A stretch of 64,000 bases of DNA from assembly GCA_016719385.1 (NCBI GenBank), contig JADJZA010000001.1, positions 372,001 through 436,000 on the forward strand, given 5' to 3'. Below are positions 1-7,696 of the stretch, one piece after another (the first letter of the stretch is position 1; every line of letters starts with the position of its first letter). Both the position numbers and the translations under genes were made by a program. This stretch comes from Candidatus Microthrix subdominans (GTDB lineage: Bacteria > Actinomycetota > Acidimicrobiia > Acidimicrobiales > Microtrichaceae). The notes beneath the pieces are model-generated. The model did not search any database. It was not told the DNA's origin and saw nothing but the letters and a program-made list of their open reading frames with translations.

Positions 1-1307
1 AGGACGTCGACGCTCGGAGTGGTCGCATTCGGCTGTACAACGAGCGCAGCTTCGCGGACAGCTCCGACGTGGTCGGTACCTGGGAACTGCTCGCCGACGG
101 CGTCGTCGTCGCCGACGGTGCCTGGGACGTGCCGACGGTGGCCCCGGGCGGGGAGGCCGAGGTAACGGTCTCAGTGCCCACGGACCTGAGCGAATGGTCC
201 GATCAGGAGCTGGCCCTCACCGTCGATATCGCCCTCGCCGCTGCAACGCCGTTTGCCGACGAGGGTCATGTGGTTGCCCGCCACCAGTTCCCGATTCCAA
301 GCGAGACGGCGCTGCGGCGCCGCGACGTTGCCACACCGCGCCCGGGCGAGGTGGTGAGCGGACGTTCCGTCGACCGTTGGTCCATCGGTGACGGGGCATG
401 GAACCTGGAGATCGACCGTCATCTTGGCGTGGTCGGGCTGTCACGCAACGGCGACGCGCTGCTGAGGGACCGTCCCGGGCACAGCCTGTGGCGGGCGCCG
501 GTCGACAACGACGGTTTGAAAGCTGCCTGGATGGCCGGGTTCGGCCACCAGGACCGTTGGCGACAGGTGGGCCTCGACTCGGTTGACGGCCCCCAGACCC
601 GACGGCTCGACCGGGTGACCGTTCGACGCCGCGAGGGTGGCGTCGCTGCGGTGTTGAGCGGGGCGCTGGTTCCCCGGCCCACCACTTCCCAGCCCACCAG
701 TGCCCAGCCCGACGCTTCGCTCGTCGAATGCCCGGTCACGGAGCGCTGGTGGCTGCGCGACGACGGCACCATCTCGGTCGACGTCACCTGGCGCCTCCCT
801 GCGGAGCTGGCCGATCCGCCCCGGATCGGCCTGGTGCTGGCGCTCGATCCCGCGTTCGACGAGCTCGAGAGCTACGGCCTCGGCCCGCACGAGTGCCCGC
901 CCGATCGGGTGGAGGGCGCCGTGCTTGGCCGCTACCGGCGCTTGGCCTCGGAGGAGCACAGCCCGTACGTGGTTCCGCAGTGCTTCGGCCAACGCTCCGG
1001 CACCCGGTGGCTGTCCGCCGCCGCACCCGAGCGTGGAGCGCTGGTCATCTCGGCGGAGCAGCCGTTTGTGCACACCGCCCACCGCTACTCCGACGGGCAA
1101 CTCACCCGGGCGCTCCACGCCGATGAACTCAAGCCCGAAGATGCGGTGTTCGTCCACCTCGATGCCGCCCACCGCGGGGTCGGCACGGCGTCGTGCGGCC
1201 CCGACGCCGCCGCCCGCCACCTGATCCGGGCGGGTCGACACCAGCTGTCGCTCACCTTGTCCTGGGTGGAGCCCGGCGCCGAACGATCAGATGGATCCGG
1301 CCAGTAG
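1..1307 (+). CDS. lacZ: Beta-galactosidase, GH2 family, C-terminal part
   Basis: This is the C-terminal third or so of a glycoside hydrolase family 2 beta-galactosidase; the reading frame is open from base 3 and enters from the left edge, so the catalytic barrel is outside the window. Visible parts are an Ig-like domain (about nt 3-330) and the large C-terminal small-chain domain, with the family signature LWRAPVDNDG near nt 486-515 and a terminal RGVGTASCGPD motif typical of LacZ ends. It would hydrolyse beta-galactosides in the cytoplasm. Its last 21 bases overlap the 3' end of the convergent PIN-domain gene. An aldose 1-epimerase lies 5 kb downstream and could act in the same sugar pathway. 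The family is clear; substrate specificity is not. Confidence 0.9.
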   Translation, partial: DVDARSGRIRLYNERSFADSSDVVGTWELLADGVVVADGAWDVPTVAPGGEAEVTVSVPTDLSEWSDQELALTVDIALAAATPFADEGHVVARHQFPIPSETALRRRDVATPRPGEVVSGRSVDRWSIGDGAWNLEIDRHLGVVGLSRNGDALLRDRPGHSLWRAPVDNDGLKAAWMAGFGHQDRWRQVGLDSVDGPQTRRLDRVTVRRREGGVAAVLSGALVPRPTTSQPTSAQPDASLVECPVTERWWLRDDGTISVDVTWRLPAELADPPRIGLVLALDPAFDELESYGLGPHECPPDRVEGAVLGRYRRLASEEHSPYVVPQCFGQRSGTRWLSAAAPERGALVISAEQPFVHTAHRYSDGQLTRALHADELKPEDAVFVHLDAAHRGVGTASCGPDAAARHLIRAGRHQLSLTLSWVEPGAERSDGSGQ

Positions 1308-1673
1308 CCCTCGGGACGCAGCGGCAGCCCTCAGTCGAGCATCAAACGCCAGCACGGCTGCGTCGTGCCAGATTGCAGTGGCAAGTACCAGGGTGTCGGG
1401 CATCTTCAGCCCGGTCTCAACCCGGAGCCGAGCCAGAGAGACGGGGTCGATGGTCATCGGCGACTCGTGTAGTCCGATGGTGGTGAGGGTGTTCCGCACG
1501 TCCATCTCGGTGCCCCTGCGCACCGGGTGCACCAGCACCTCGGCCAACGTCACCGGGTGCACCACGAAGCGGTCGACCGCGATCAAACTCGGCATCGCGT
1601 CGTCGTGATGCGTGTCCTCAGCGTCCAAGTAGGCGATCAACGCGCTGGCGTCGACGACGATCAATCCGGCCAT
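1287..1673 (-). CDS. PIN-domain toxin, VapC family
   Basis: A 128-residue PIN-domain protein of the usual VapC length. It begins MAGLIVVDASALIAYLD, which places the first acidic metal ligand near residue 8, and carries a later acidic cluster (PDTLVLATAIWHDAAVLAFD) in which the PIN-fold aspartates sit. Such proteins are Mg-dependent ribonucleases that cut tRNA or rRNA when free of antitoxin. The start overlaps the end of the upstream small gene by 13 bases, the normal antitoxin-toxin arrangement, so the two are probably translated together. The 3' end overlaps the convergent beta-galactosidase gene by 21 bases. The family is well supported; the RNA target is unknown. Confidence 0.85.
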   Translation of the reverse strand: MAGLIVVDASALIAYLDAEDTHHDDAMPSLIAVDRFVVHPVTLAEVLVHPVRRGTEMDVRNTLTTIGLHESPMTIDPVSLARLRVETGLKMPDTLVLATAIWHDAAVLAFDARLRAAAASRGLLAGSI

Positions 1674-1903
1674 TCCTCGCGCAGTCCCCCCAGGTAGTCG
1701 ACGGGATAGCTCTGTGTTCCGGCAAGGCCTCGCACGAGCGCTTCCCGCCCGATCGCCTCGGTGCTGGCTGCGTGGCCGCGCTCAACCAGCATCGCCACCA
1801 ACGCAGAGGGGCTGAGGTCTGGGTGCAGCCGCGCCTGGGCATCCAGGATGCGTTCCAGGTCACCGGTGGCGGTGATGGTGATGCGCTGCTTGATCGTCGG
1901 CAC
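1661..1903 (-). CDS. Antitoxin partner of the PIN toxin (VapB-like)
   Basis: An 80-residue protein preceding and overlapping the PIN toxin. I chose the GTG at 1903 because the sequence VPTIKQRITITATGDLERIL reads as an N-terminal beta strand followed by a helix, as in small DNA-binding antitoxins, and gives a normal antitoxin length; a longer frame upstream is low-complexity. It should neutralise the toxin by direct binding and repress the operon. No confident antitoxin subfamily was recognised, so the call rests mainly on position, size and the 13-base overlap. Confidence 0.7.
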   Translation of the reverse strand: MPTIKQRITITATGDLERILDAQARLHPDLSPSALVAMLVERGHAASTEAIGREALVRGLAGTQSYPVDYLGGLREEWPD

Positions 1904-1943
1904 AGGGCAAAGTGTAACACTGAGATGCGCCAAGGTGTCGCAC

Positions 1944-3569
1944 CTACCCCACTGCGGCGGTCTTGGTGACGGCGGGCGTCGCAGCGCTCGCCGTGTCCGG
2001 CTCAACCTGTCGGCGCTGACCGCGCACCGCCAGGTTGATGATGGCGATGCCCAGCATGGCGGCGCCGATCCACATCGACTGCACCCACCCCTCGACGAAG
2101 GCGTGTTTGGCAGCATCGAGGATGGCAGGAGCGTTCTCGCCCGCCGATGGGGCGACGGCGAACGCCGACCCGATCCCGTCGCTGGCCGCCTCGGCGAGCT
2201 GGCGGGGGACGCCCTCCAACGCCGGCTGAATGGCGCTCCGGTAGCCCGAGCTGAGGATCGATCCGAGCAGCGCCACGCCGATGGCGCCGCCCAGCTCGCG
2301 GGTGGTGTCGTTCAGCGCAGAGGCCACACCCTGCTTCTCGGACGGGAGCGACTCGGTGATCGCTTCGGTCGACGGGGTCATGGCCAGGCCGTTGCCCAGC
2401 CCGAGCAGCAGCAACCCGGGCAGCACCGACATGTAGCCGCCCTCGACCGACGCTCGCAGCGCCACCGTGATTAGGCCCGCTGCGGAGATCGAGGTGCCCA
2501 CCAACATGGTGTTGCGAGAGCCGATCGCCTTGCTCACCCGAGGGGCGAGCGCAGCGGACGACGGCATCATCACCAGGGCCATCGGCAACAGCGCCACCGC
2601 CGAGTGCAGCGCCGACCAGCCGATGACCGCCTGGAAGAACGGGAAGAGCACGAGGAAGATGCCGAACATCACGGCAAACATGATCATGAGGGTGACCGCA
2701 CCGGTGGAGAGGCCGCGGTTCTTGAAGACCGAGATGTCGAGCAGCGGCTCATCCTGGCGGCGCTCCCAGACGATGAACCCGATCAGCGCTGCGAGGCCGA
2801 TGCCGAGGCCGGCCAGCGTGATGGGGTCGGTCCAGCCGCGCTCGGGGCCCTCGTGGATGCCCATGATGAGCGACCCGATGGCCAGCATCGACAGCAGCGA
2901 GCCGCCCACGTCGAAGCGGTGGTCGGATCCGTCGGCGGAGTTGGGCACGTACCGCTTTGTCATGAAGGCGGAGAAGGCGACGAGCACGATCGGCACGGCG
3001 AAGAGCCAGCGCCAGGTGAGCACGTCGACCATGAACGAGGATGCGAAGAGCCCGACCAAGCCGCCGCTGCCGGCGACGCCGGCCCAGATGCCGATCGCCT
3101 GCGAACGCTGCTCCTCGGGGAACGTCGACGTGATGACCGACAAGGTCACCGGCATGATCATGGCGGCGCCGACGCCGGCGAGCACCCGGGCCGCCACCAT
3201 CATCGCCGTGGTGGTGGCCAGGCCGGCGCCCAGGCTGGCGATGCCGAAGACCACGAGGCCGGCCAGCAGCACCGGCTTGCGACCCCAGCGGTCGCCGATG
3301 GCCCCCATCGGCATCAGCAGACCGGCGAGCGCAACGGTGTAGCCGTTGATGATCCAAAGGATGGCGTTCTGCGATGCGCCAAGGTCGATCGCCAGGTTCT
3401 GCTGGGCGACGTTGAGCCCCGACACCGATGCGATGACGGCCATCAGCGCGGTACAGACCGCGATCAGCACGTTGCGTTGCAGCACCTTGTTGGTGATCGG
3501 TCCGGGCACCGGCCGGCCGTAGGAGGTTGCGCTGGCGCCGCGAGCGGCGCCGGGGGGAGTGACAGGCAT
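1944..3569 (-). CDS. DHA2-family MFS drug:H+ antiporter
   Basis: A 541-residue integral membrane transporter of the 14-helix EmrB/QacA (DHA2) type. The helix 2-3 loop carries the MFS signature GDRWGRKPVLLAG, helix 1 ends in an SGLNVAQQNLA segment where DHA2 members usually have LDxTIVNVALP, and motif-C-like glycine-rich sequence (AGVAGSGGLVG) lies near residue 165. It would export lipophilic drugs or metabolites by proton exchange at the inner membrane. It is divergent from a TetR-type gene across 113 bp, a standard exporter-repressor pair. The substrate cannot be read from the sequence. Confidence 0.88.
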   Translation of the reverse strand: MPVTPPGAARGASATSYGRPVPGPITNKVLQRNVLIAVCTALMAVIASVSGLNVAQQNLAIDLGASQNAILWIINGYTVALAGLLMPMGAIGDRWGRKPVLLAGLVVFGIASLGAGLATTTAMMVAARVLAGVGAAMIMPVTLSVITSTFPEEQRSQAIGIWAGVAGSGGLVGLFASSFMVDVLTWRWLFAVPIVLVAFSAFMTKRYVPNSADGSDHRFDVGGSLLSMLAIGSLIMGIHEGPERGWTDPITLAGLGIGLAALIGFIVWERRQDEPLLDISVFKNRGLSTGAVTLMIMFAVMFGIFLVLFPFFQAVIGWSALHSAVALLPMALVMMPSSAALAPRVSKAIGSRNTMLVGTSISAAGLITVALRASVEGGYMSVLPGLLLLGLGNGLAMTPSTEAITESLPSEKQGVASALNDTTRELGGAIGVALLGSILSSGYRSAIQPALEGVPRQLAEAASDGIGSAFAVAPSAGENAPAILDAAKHAFVEGWVQSMWIGAAMLGIAIINLAVRGQRRQVEPDTASAATPAVTKTAAVG

Positions 3570-3627
3570 GACTGAGAACTTTCGGGGCTGGGGAGTTGAG
3601 GGAATTCGACGGATCGCCCGAGAAACG

Positions 3628-3651
3628 AAACGAGACCGTAGCGTAGCGTTT
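3628..3651. promoter_or_regulatory. Possible TetR operator between exporter and regulator
   Basis: An imperfect inverted repeat, AAACG-N14-CGTTT, lies in the 113-bp gap between the divergent exporter and TetR genes, just upstream of the TetR -10 box. Position fits an operator controlling both genes, but the arms are only 5 bp and could be chance. Confidence 0.3.
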
Positions 3652-3666
3652 GTCGTGTTGATCGGC

Positions 3667-3672
3667 TAGGCT
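3667..3672 (+). promoter_or_regulatory. -10 box of the TetR gene
   Basis: TAGGCT, a TANNNT -10 hexamer, ends 10 nt before the ATG at 3683. Transcription would begin within a few bases of the start codon, giving a nearly leaderless mRNA; no Shine-Dalgarno sequence precedes the ATG. Confidence 0.5.
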
Positions 3673-3682
3673 GAGGGGCGAA

Positions 3683-4294
3683 ATGTTTGCGTCATGCGTC
3701 ACTTCCGCCACGTCCAACGTCGACCCTCGGGTGCGTCGAAGCCGCGCCAAGCTGCTGGCCGCTGCGCTCGACCTGCTCGTCGAGTCGGGCGCACACAGCG
3801 TCACGGTCGACGCGGTGGCCGAGCGTTCCGGTGTAGCCAAGTCCACGCTGTACCGCCACTGGGCATCGCGCACCGAACTGCTCGCCGACGTGTTGGAAAC
3901 CAACGCGCCGACGATCCCGCAGCCCCCGATGGACCAAGGCTTCGCGACAGCTTTTCGGGCCCTCGTGACCCAGCTTGGCCAAATCTCCGCCGATCCCGCC
4001 TGGAAACGGGTTTTCCCGGCGCTGCTCTCGCTGCGGCGGGAGCTGCCAGAGGTCGACTCCGTCGCAACGGCGGACACCAGCCAGAAGCTGGCCGTGCTCG
4101 CATCGGTGCTGAACCTTGGCGTTGCCGAGGGCGCTGTGCCCGACGGGGTGGACGTGGAGCTGGTGGCCCTGCAGCTGCTCGGTCCGTTCGCCTTCTCCAC
4201 GTTGGTGGGAAGTGAGGTGTCCCAGGACGCGCTGGTCGACGATTTGGTGCAGCGATTCCTGGCCGGCTGGGCCGCGCCGGGCTATGGATCGTGA
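3683..4294 (+). CDS. TetR-family transcriptional regulator
   Basis: A 203-residue TetR regulator. The N-terminal DNA-binding domain spans about residues 15-65, with the helix-turn-helix VAERSGVAKSTLYRHWAS. The C-terminal ligand domain (RVFPALLSLRRELPEV onward) is variable, as normal. It lies divergent to the DHA2 exporter and very likely represses it until an exported compound binds. I considered it as a mycofactocin regulator (mftR), but it is 34 kb from mftA and next to an exporter, so that is unlikely. Confidence 0.88.
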   Translation: MFASCVTSATSNVDPRVRRSRAKLLAAALDLLVESGAHSVTVDAVAERSGVAKSTLYRHWASRTELLADVLETNAPTIPQPPMDQGFATAFRALVTQLGQISADPAWKRVFPALLSLRRELPEVDSVATADTSQKLAVLASVLNLGVAEGAVPDGVDVELVALQLLGPFAFSTLVGSEVSQDALVDDLVQRFLAGWAAPGYGS

Positions 4295-4339
4295 TCGCGC
4301 AGGAGTAGCGATCGCCTCCGGGTTCGTCGAGCGCCTCGC

Positions 4340-4345
4340 TAGGCT
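4340..4345 (+). promoter_or_regulatory. -10 box giving a leaderless antitoxin mRNA
   Basis: TAGGCT is separated by 6 nt from the ATG at 4352, the spacing expected if transcription starts at the A of the start codon. No ribosome binding site is present. Confidence 0.55.
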
Positions 4346-4351
4346 ACGTAG

Positions 4352-4603
4352 ATGGCGCCTACTCCGACTACGACGTTGCGGCTCCCGGTAGCTCTGCGCG
4401 ACGAGATCGCTCGACTCGCCGACGAGCGCGAGTCCACGTTGCTCGATGTCGTGGCCGATGCGGTGGCTCGCTTGAAGCGAGACCAATGGTGGGCGCAGGT
4501 GCATGAGGAATTGGAAACCATGACGTCCGCCGAACTGGCGGACTATCACGCCGATGCCGAGACGCTCGACGTCACTACCGCCGATGGGCTTCGTGAGCGC
4601 TGA
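4352..4603 (+). CDS. Antitoxin of a MazF-type pair, RHH-like
   Basis: An 83-residue protein. Residues 7-45 (TTLRLPVALRDEIARLADE and following helix) look like a ribbon-helix-helix DNA-binding domain; the acidic C-terminal half (about residues 48-83) would wrap the toxin. The downstream toxin frame starts before this stop codon. It should bind and inactivate the toxin and autoregulate the operon. The subfamily is not certain. Confidence 0.75.
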   Translation: MAPTPTTTLRLPVALRDEIARLADERESTLLDVVADAVARLKRDQWWAQVHEELETMTSAELADYHADAETLDVTTADGLRER

Positions 4604-4952
4604 ACCCACGCACCGGCGCGGCGACGTCTGGCTGGTCGACCTCGGCAACGACCCGTCGGACCCGGAGCAGGCGTTCATGCGTCCGGCGTTGATCGTGAGC
4701 GACGACGCGCTGCATCACCCTCGGCTCCGGATGGTCGTCGTCGTTCCGGCGACGTCTCGGCTGCGGAGGCTGTCGCTGCACGCGGTGGTGCAACCAAACG
4801 CCGACAATGGACTCGACGAGGCATCGGCATTTCAGGCGGAGCAGGTGCGGGCGGTGTCATCGCGGCGACTCGTCAGGCGTCTCGGCCGCCTCGGCGTCGA
4901 GGACCGACATGCCATCTATGACATCCTGCGATCGATTCTGGCGCTCCACTGA
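4584..4952 (+). CDS. MazF/PemK-type endoribonuclease toxin
   Basis: A 122-residue CcdB/PemK-fold protein. The signature RRGDVWLVDLG begins near residue 10, followed by RPALIVSDDA and VVVVPATSRLR, matching the core strands of MazF toxins. Toxins of this type cut mRNA at short sites. I took the ATG at 4584, which overlaps the antitoxin gene by 20 bases; a GTG at 4593 is also possible. No Shine-Dalgarno sequence is obvious, so translation is probably coupled to the antitoxin. Confidence 0.85.
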   Translation: MGFVSAEPTHRRGDVWLVDLGNDPSDPEQAFMRPALIVSDDALHHPRLRMVVVVPATSRLRRLSLHAVVQPNADNGLDEASAFQAEQVRAVSSRRLVRRLGRLGVEDRHAIYDILRSILALH

Positions 4953-5025
4953 ACTGCGTGCCCGAGGGGTCAGCCTGGGATTAGCCTCGGCGGCGTAGCG
5001 CGACATAACGACGGGAGGGGAGCCC

Positions 5026-5934
5026 ATGGCAAAGTTGTGTGAGGGACGCGTCTGTCTGGTGACCGGTGCCGGCCGAGGCATCGGGCGCGAGCATGCGCTG
5101 ATGCTGGCCGAGCACGGCGCCAAGGTGGTGGTGAACGACCTCGGCGGCGATCGCCGGGGCGAAAGCGGTGAGGATGATGGTCCCGCGCATCAGGCGGTCG
5201 CCGAGATCGTCGAGGCGGGCGGCGAGGCGGTCGCCGATGGTGGCAACGTCGCAGACTTTGCCGAGGCCAAGGCGATGGTCGACCTGGCGATCGACACCTA
5301 CGGACGGCTCGACGTCGTCATCAACAACGCCGGCATCCTGCGGGACCGCATGCTGGTGAACATGACCGAGGCCGAGTGGGACGCGGTGATTGCCGTGCAC
5401 CTGAAGGGCACGTTTGGCCCGGCCCACCACGCCGCCCAGCACTGGCGCGAGCGCTCCAAGGCCGGCGAGGAGGTGGACGCCCGGATCATCAACACCACGT
5501 CGCCGTCAGGCATCTACGGCAACGTCGGCCAGACCAACTACGGCGCCGCCAAGGCCGGCATCGCAGCCTTCACGATCATCGCCGCCAAGGAGCTGGCCCG
5601 GTACGGGGTGACCGCCAACGCCATCGCGCCGGCGGCGCTCACCCGGATGACCGAGGACCTGGGCATGGGCCAGGCTTCCGAGGAGGACAAGGCGCAGATG
5701 TCGCCCCACTGGATTGCGCCGCTGGTCACCTGGCTGGCCAGCGAGGAGAGCCGCGGGGTGACCGGCCGGGTGTTCGACATCACCGGCCGGGCGATGTCGG
5801 TGTCCGAGGGCTGGCATCGAGGACCGACCGTTGACCCGACCGACGACCCCACCCGCGTTGGCCCGCTGGTCGAGGAGATCGTCAACGCCGCCCGCCCCAA
5901 CGCCGACATGAGCGGACGCGACGAGGTGACGTGA
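5026..5934 (+). CDS. Short-chain dehydrogenase/reductase, HSD17B4-like
   Basis: A 302-residue classical SDR. It has the nucleotide-binding motif TGAGRGIGR near residue 13, NNAG near residue 100, and the catalytic Tyr172-x3-Lys176 with a serine at 159 or 161. The long DLGGDRRGE segment after strand 2 and the C-terminal region resemble the (3R)-hydroxyacyl-CoA dehydrogenase units of peroxisomal multifunctional enzymes, so a 3-hydroxyacyl-CoA or steroid substrate is plausible. The ATG follows a strong GGGAGGGG site; a TAGCCT -10 box lies at 4982-4987. The stop overlaps the GTG of the epimerase gene, so the two are translationally coupled, though their functions do not obviously match. Confidence 0.85.
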   Translation: MAKLCEGRVCLVTGAGRGIGREHALMLAEHGAKVVVNDLGGDRRGESGEDDGPAHQAVAEIVEAGGEAVADGGNVADFAEAKAMVDLAIDTYGRLDVVINNAGILRDRMLVNMTEAEWDAVIAVHLKGTFGPAHHAAQHWRERSKAGEEVDARIINTTSPSGIYGNVGQTNYGAAKAGIAAFTIIAAKELARYGVTANAIAPAALTRMTEDLGMGQASEEDKAQMSPHWIAPLVTWLASEESRGVTGRVFDITGRAMSVSEGWHRGPTVDPTDDPTRVGPLVEEIVNAARPNADMSGRDEVT

Positions 5935-7025
5935 GCCCCACCGGTGTCACCCCTGCCGCGCCGGGCGTCGAGCGGTCGACCGTCGAGATGTGCGACGGGA
6001 CCGCGGCGGAGCTCGTCCGGCTGTCGGCCGGAACGCTCACCGCCTCGGTGTTGTCCTATGGGGCCACGCTGGTCGGCTTCGAGGCGCCCGGTCCCGATGG
6101 CGAGCCGGGCAATTGCGTGCTGACGCTGGCCGATTTGGGGCAACTGGCCGACCCGGCGGTCAACCCGCACCTGTGCGGCGTCGTCGGTCCGTACGCCAAC
6201 CGCATCGCCGGCGCGTCGTTTGAGCTGGACGGGGTGACCTATTCACTTGAGGCCAACGAGGGGCCCAACACCCTCCACGGCGGGTCGACGCCGTGGGACC
6301 GACGGCAGTGGGGGATTGCGTCCCTCCACGCCGGCGACGCCGACGCATCGGTGACGCTGACGCTGATCGATCCCGACGGCGAGGGCGGGTTTCCCGGACG
6401 GGTCGAGGCGACCGCCACCTACTCGCTCGCCGCCGAGGGGACGCTGACGCTTCAAATCGTCTGCACGACCGACCGGGCGACCGTGCTGGCGCCGACCAAC
6501 CACACCTACTGGAACCTGTCGGGATCCGGGACGATCGCCGATCACCGGGTGTCGCTCAGCGCCGATCTGGTGCTCGACTTGGGGCCGGGGCAGATCCCCA
6601 CCGGGACGGCACTGCCGGTTTCGGGTGGACCGTGGGACCTGCGCGACGACGTGCGACTGGGCGACCGCTTGGGCTCGCCCGAGCTGGCGGACCTCGACGG
6701 CTACGACAACACGTTTCTCGTCGACGCCGGGGTCGAGGGCGAGTTGCCGCTGGTGGCCCGCCTGGTCGACCCGGGCAGTGGCCGGACGATGGAGATGCGC
6801 AGCGACCAGCCGGCGGTGCAGGTGTACACCGCCAACCACCTCGACGGTCTGCCCGGCCAACACGGATCGCTGGTTCGCCACGGGGCCGTCTGCCTGGAGG
6901 CCGGGCGGGTGCCCAACGGGCCCAACATGGCGACGATCGCGGGCCCCGACGGCCCAATCCCCGTCGTCGTCACCCTCCGCCCGGGCCACACCTACCGCTG
7001 GATGACCAGCTGGCAACTTGGCTGA
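5931..7025 (+). CDS. galM: Aldose 1-epimerase (galactose mutarotase)
   Basis: A 364-residue GalM-type enzyme that interconverts alpha and beta anomers of aldoses. Family landmarks are GPYANRIAGASFEL, NTLHGG, the active-site histidine in TNHTYWNLSG, DNTFLVD, and the catalytic-base glutamate in CLEAGRVPNGPN near the C-terminus. It starts with GTG overlapping the SDR stop by four bases (GTGA). It could feed galactose from the GH2 enzyme at the left edge into central metabolism, but the two genes are not in one unit. Confidence 0.9.
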   Translation: MSPTGVTPAAPGVERSTVEMCDGTAAELVRLSAGTLTASVLSYGATLVGFEAPGPDGEPGNCVLTLADLGQLADPAVNPHLCGVVGPYANRIAGASFELDGVTYSLEANEGPNTLHGGSTPWDRRQWGIASLHAGDADASVTLTLIDPDGEGGFPGRVEATATYSLAAEGTLTLQIVCTTDRATVLAPTNHTYWNLSGSGTIADHRVSLSADLVLDLGPGQIPTGTALPVSGGPWDLRDDVRLGDRLGSPELADLDGYDNTFLVDAGVEGELPLVARLVDPGSGRTMEMRSDQPAVQVYTANHLDGLPGQHGSLVRHGAVCLEAGRVPNGPNMATIAGPDGPIPVVVTLRPGHTYRWMTSWQLG

Positions 7026-7056
7026 CCTGCCCCTGGTCGATCGCTGTCATACGGGT

Positions 7057-7062
7057 TATCCT
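7057..7062 (+). promoter_or_regulatory. -10 box giving a leaderless antitoxin mRNA
   Basis: TATCCT lies 6 nt before the ATG at 7069, with no ribosome binding site, the same layout as upstream of the antitoxin at 4352. Confidence 0.5.
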
Positions 7063-7068
7063 CGGTGT

Positions 7069-7320
7069 ATGACGATGCTGAGCTTCCGGGTCGACGAGCG
7101 TGATGCGGCCGATGCCCAGCTACGTGCGACCGAGCTCGGGATCGATCGGTCCGAGCTGCTTCGGGAGGCCTTACGCCGCCATCTCGACCGGCTTGCATCC
7201 GAAGGTGACGCCGCTCGCTGGGCAGCTCAACCGCTTGATGACGGCGAGCGGGCTCTGATGGAGGTCGCCGACTGGGGTCCGGCCGAAGACTGGTCGGACT
7301 GGGCCGATGCAGCGCGGTGA
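7069..7320 (+). CDS. RHH-type antitoxin of a MazEF-like pair
   Basis: An 83-residue protein. MTMLSFRVDERDAADAQLR and the following DRSELLREALRRHL helix form a ribbon-helix-helix domain (residues 1-45); the acidic, tryptophan-rich tail (DWGPAEDWSDWADAA) is the likely toxin-binding segment. The start was placed at the ATG directly behind a -10 box. The gene overlaps the toxin start by 14 bases. Confidence 0.82.
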   Translation: MTMLSFRVDERDAADAQLRATELGIDRSELLREALRRHLDRLASEGDAARWAAQPLDDGERALMEVADWGPAEDWSDWADAAR

Positions 7321-7612
7321 GGTGTGGTTTGCCGCTACCCCCGGCGGCGACCGACCGGTGCTTGTCCTCACGCGTGATCCCGTTGCCGACCGCATCGGAT
7401 CGGTCGTGGTTGTTGCACTGACCCGCACCCGTCGAGGCCTCGTGTCCGAACTTGAGCTGACGTCAGCCGACGGAGTGCCGACGGACAGCGTCGTCAACTT
7501 CGACAACATCCATACGATCCCGCGAGATCTCATGAGGCGGCGCGTGGCCGAGCTGTCGCCACCTCGGATGGCCGAGGCGTGCCGCGTGCTTCAAGCGGCC
7601 ACCGGCTGTTAA
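7307..7612 (+). CDS. MazF-type endoribonuclease toxin
   Basis: A 101-residue MazF/PemK protein starting MQRGEVWFAATPGGDRPVLV, the canonical N-terminus of the family, with the VVVVALTRTRRG strand and a DNIHTIPRD segment typical of actinobacterial MazF. It would cleave mRNA or tRNA in a sequence-specific way. Its ATG lies inside the antitoxin gene, so expression is coupled. This is the third toxin-antitoxin pair in the first 8 kb. Confidence 0.9.
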   Translation: MQRGEVWFAATPGGDRPVLVLTRDPVADRIGSVVVVALTRTRRGLVSELELTSADGVPTDSVVNFDNIHTIPRDLMRRRVAELSPPRMAEACRVLQAATGC

Positions 7613-7684
7613 GGCCAAGGGGCTGGCTTCTGGCGTCTCCCAACTGACGATGGCGCGTTGGCAGCGGCGGCGCAGCGGCACGGG

Positions 7685-7690
7685 TAGGTT
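7685..7690 (+). promoter_or_regulatory. -10 box of the acyl-CoA synthetase gene
   Basis: TAGGTT is followed by 6 nt and then the ATG at 7697, with no Shine-Dalgarno sequence, so a leaderless transcript is expected. Confidence 0.5.
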
Positions 7691-7696
7691 CCGGCC

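Noticed and set aside
2604..3575. 323-residue His/Asp-rich frame antisense to the exporter
   Set aside because: It is an antisense shadow of the DHA2 transporter, with no family resemblance.
3683..4294. mftR, the mycofactocin regulator
   Set aside because: It is a TetR protein, but is divergent from a DHA2 exporter, far from mftA.
5026..5934. Mycofactocin-dependent SDR
   Set aside because: Its motifs fit HSD17B4-like SDRs, and it lies 32 kb from the mft genes, coupled instead to an aldose epimerase.
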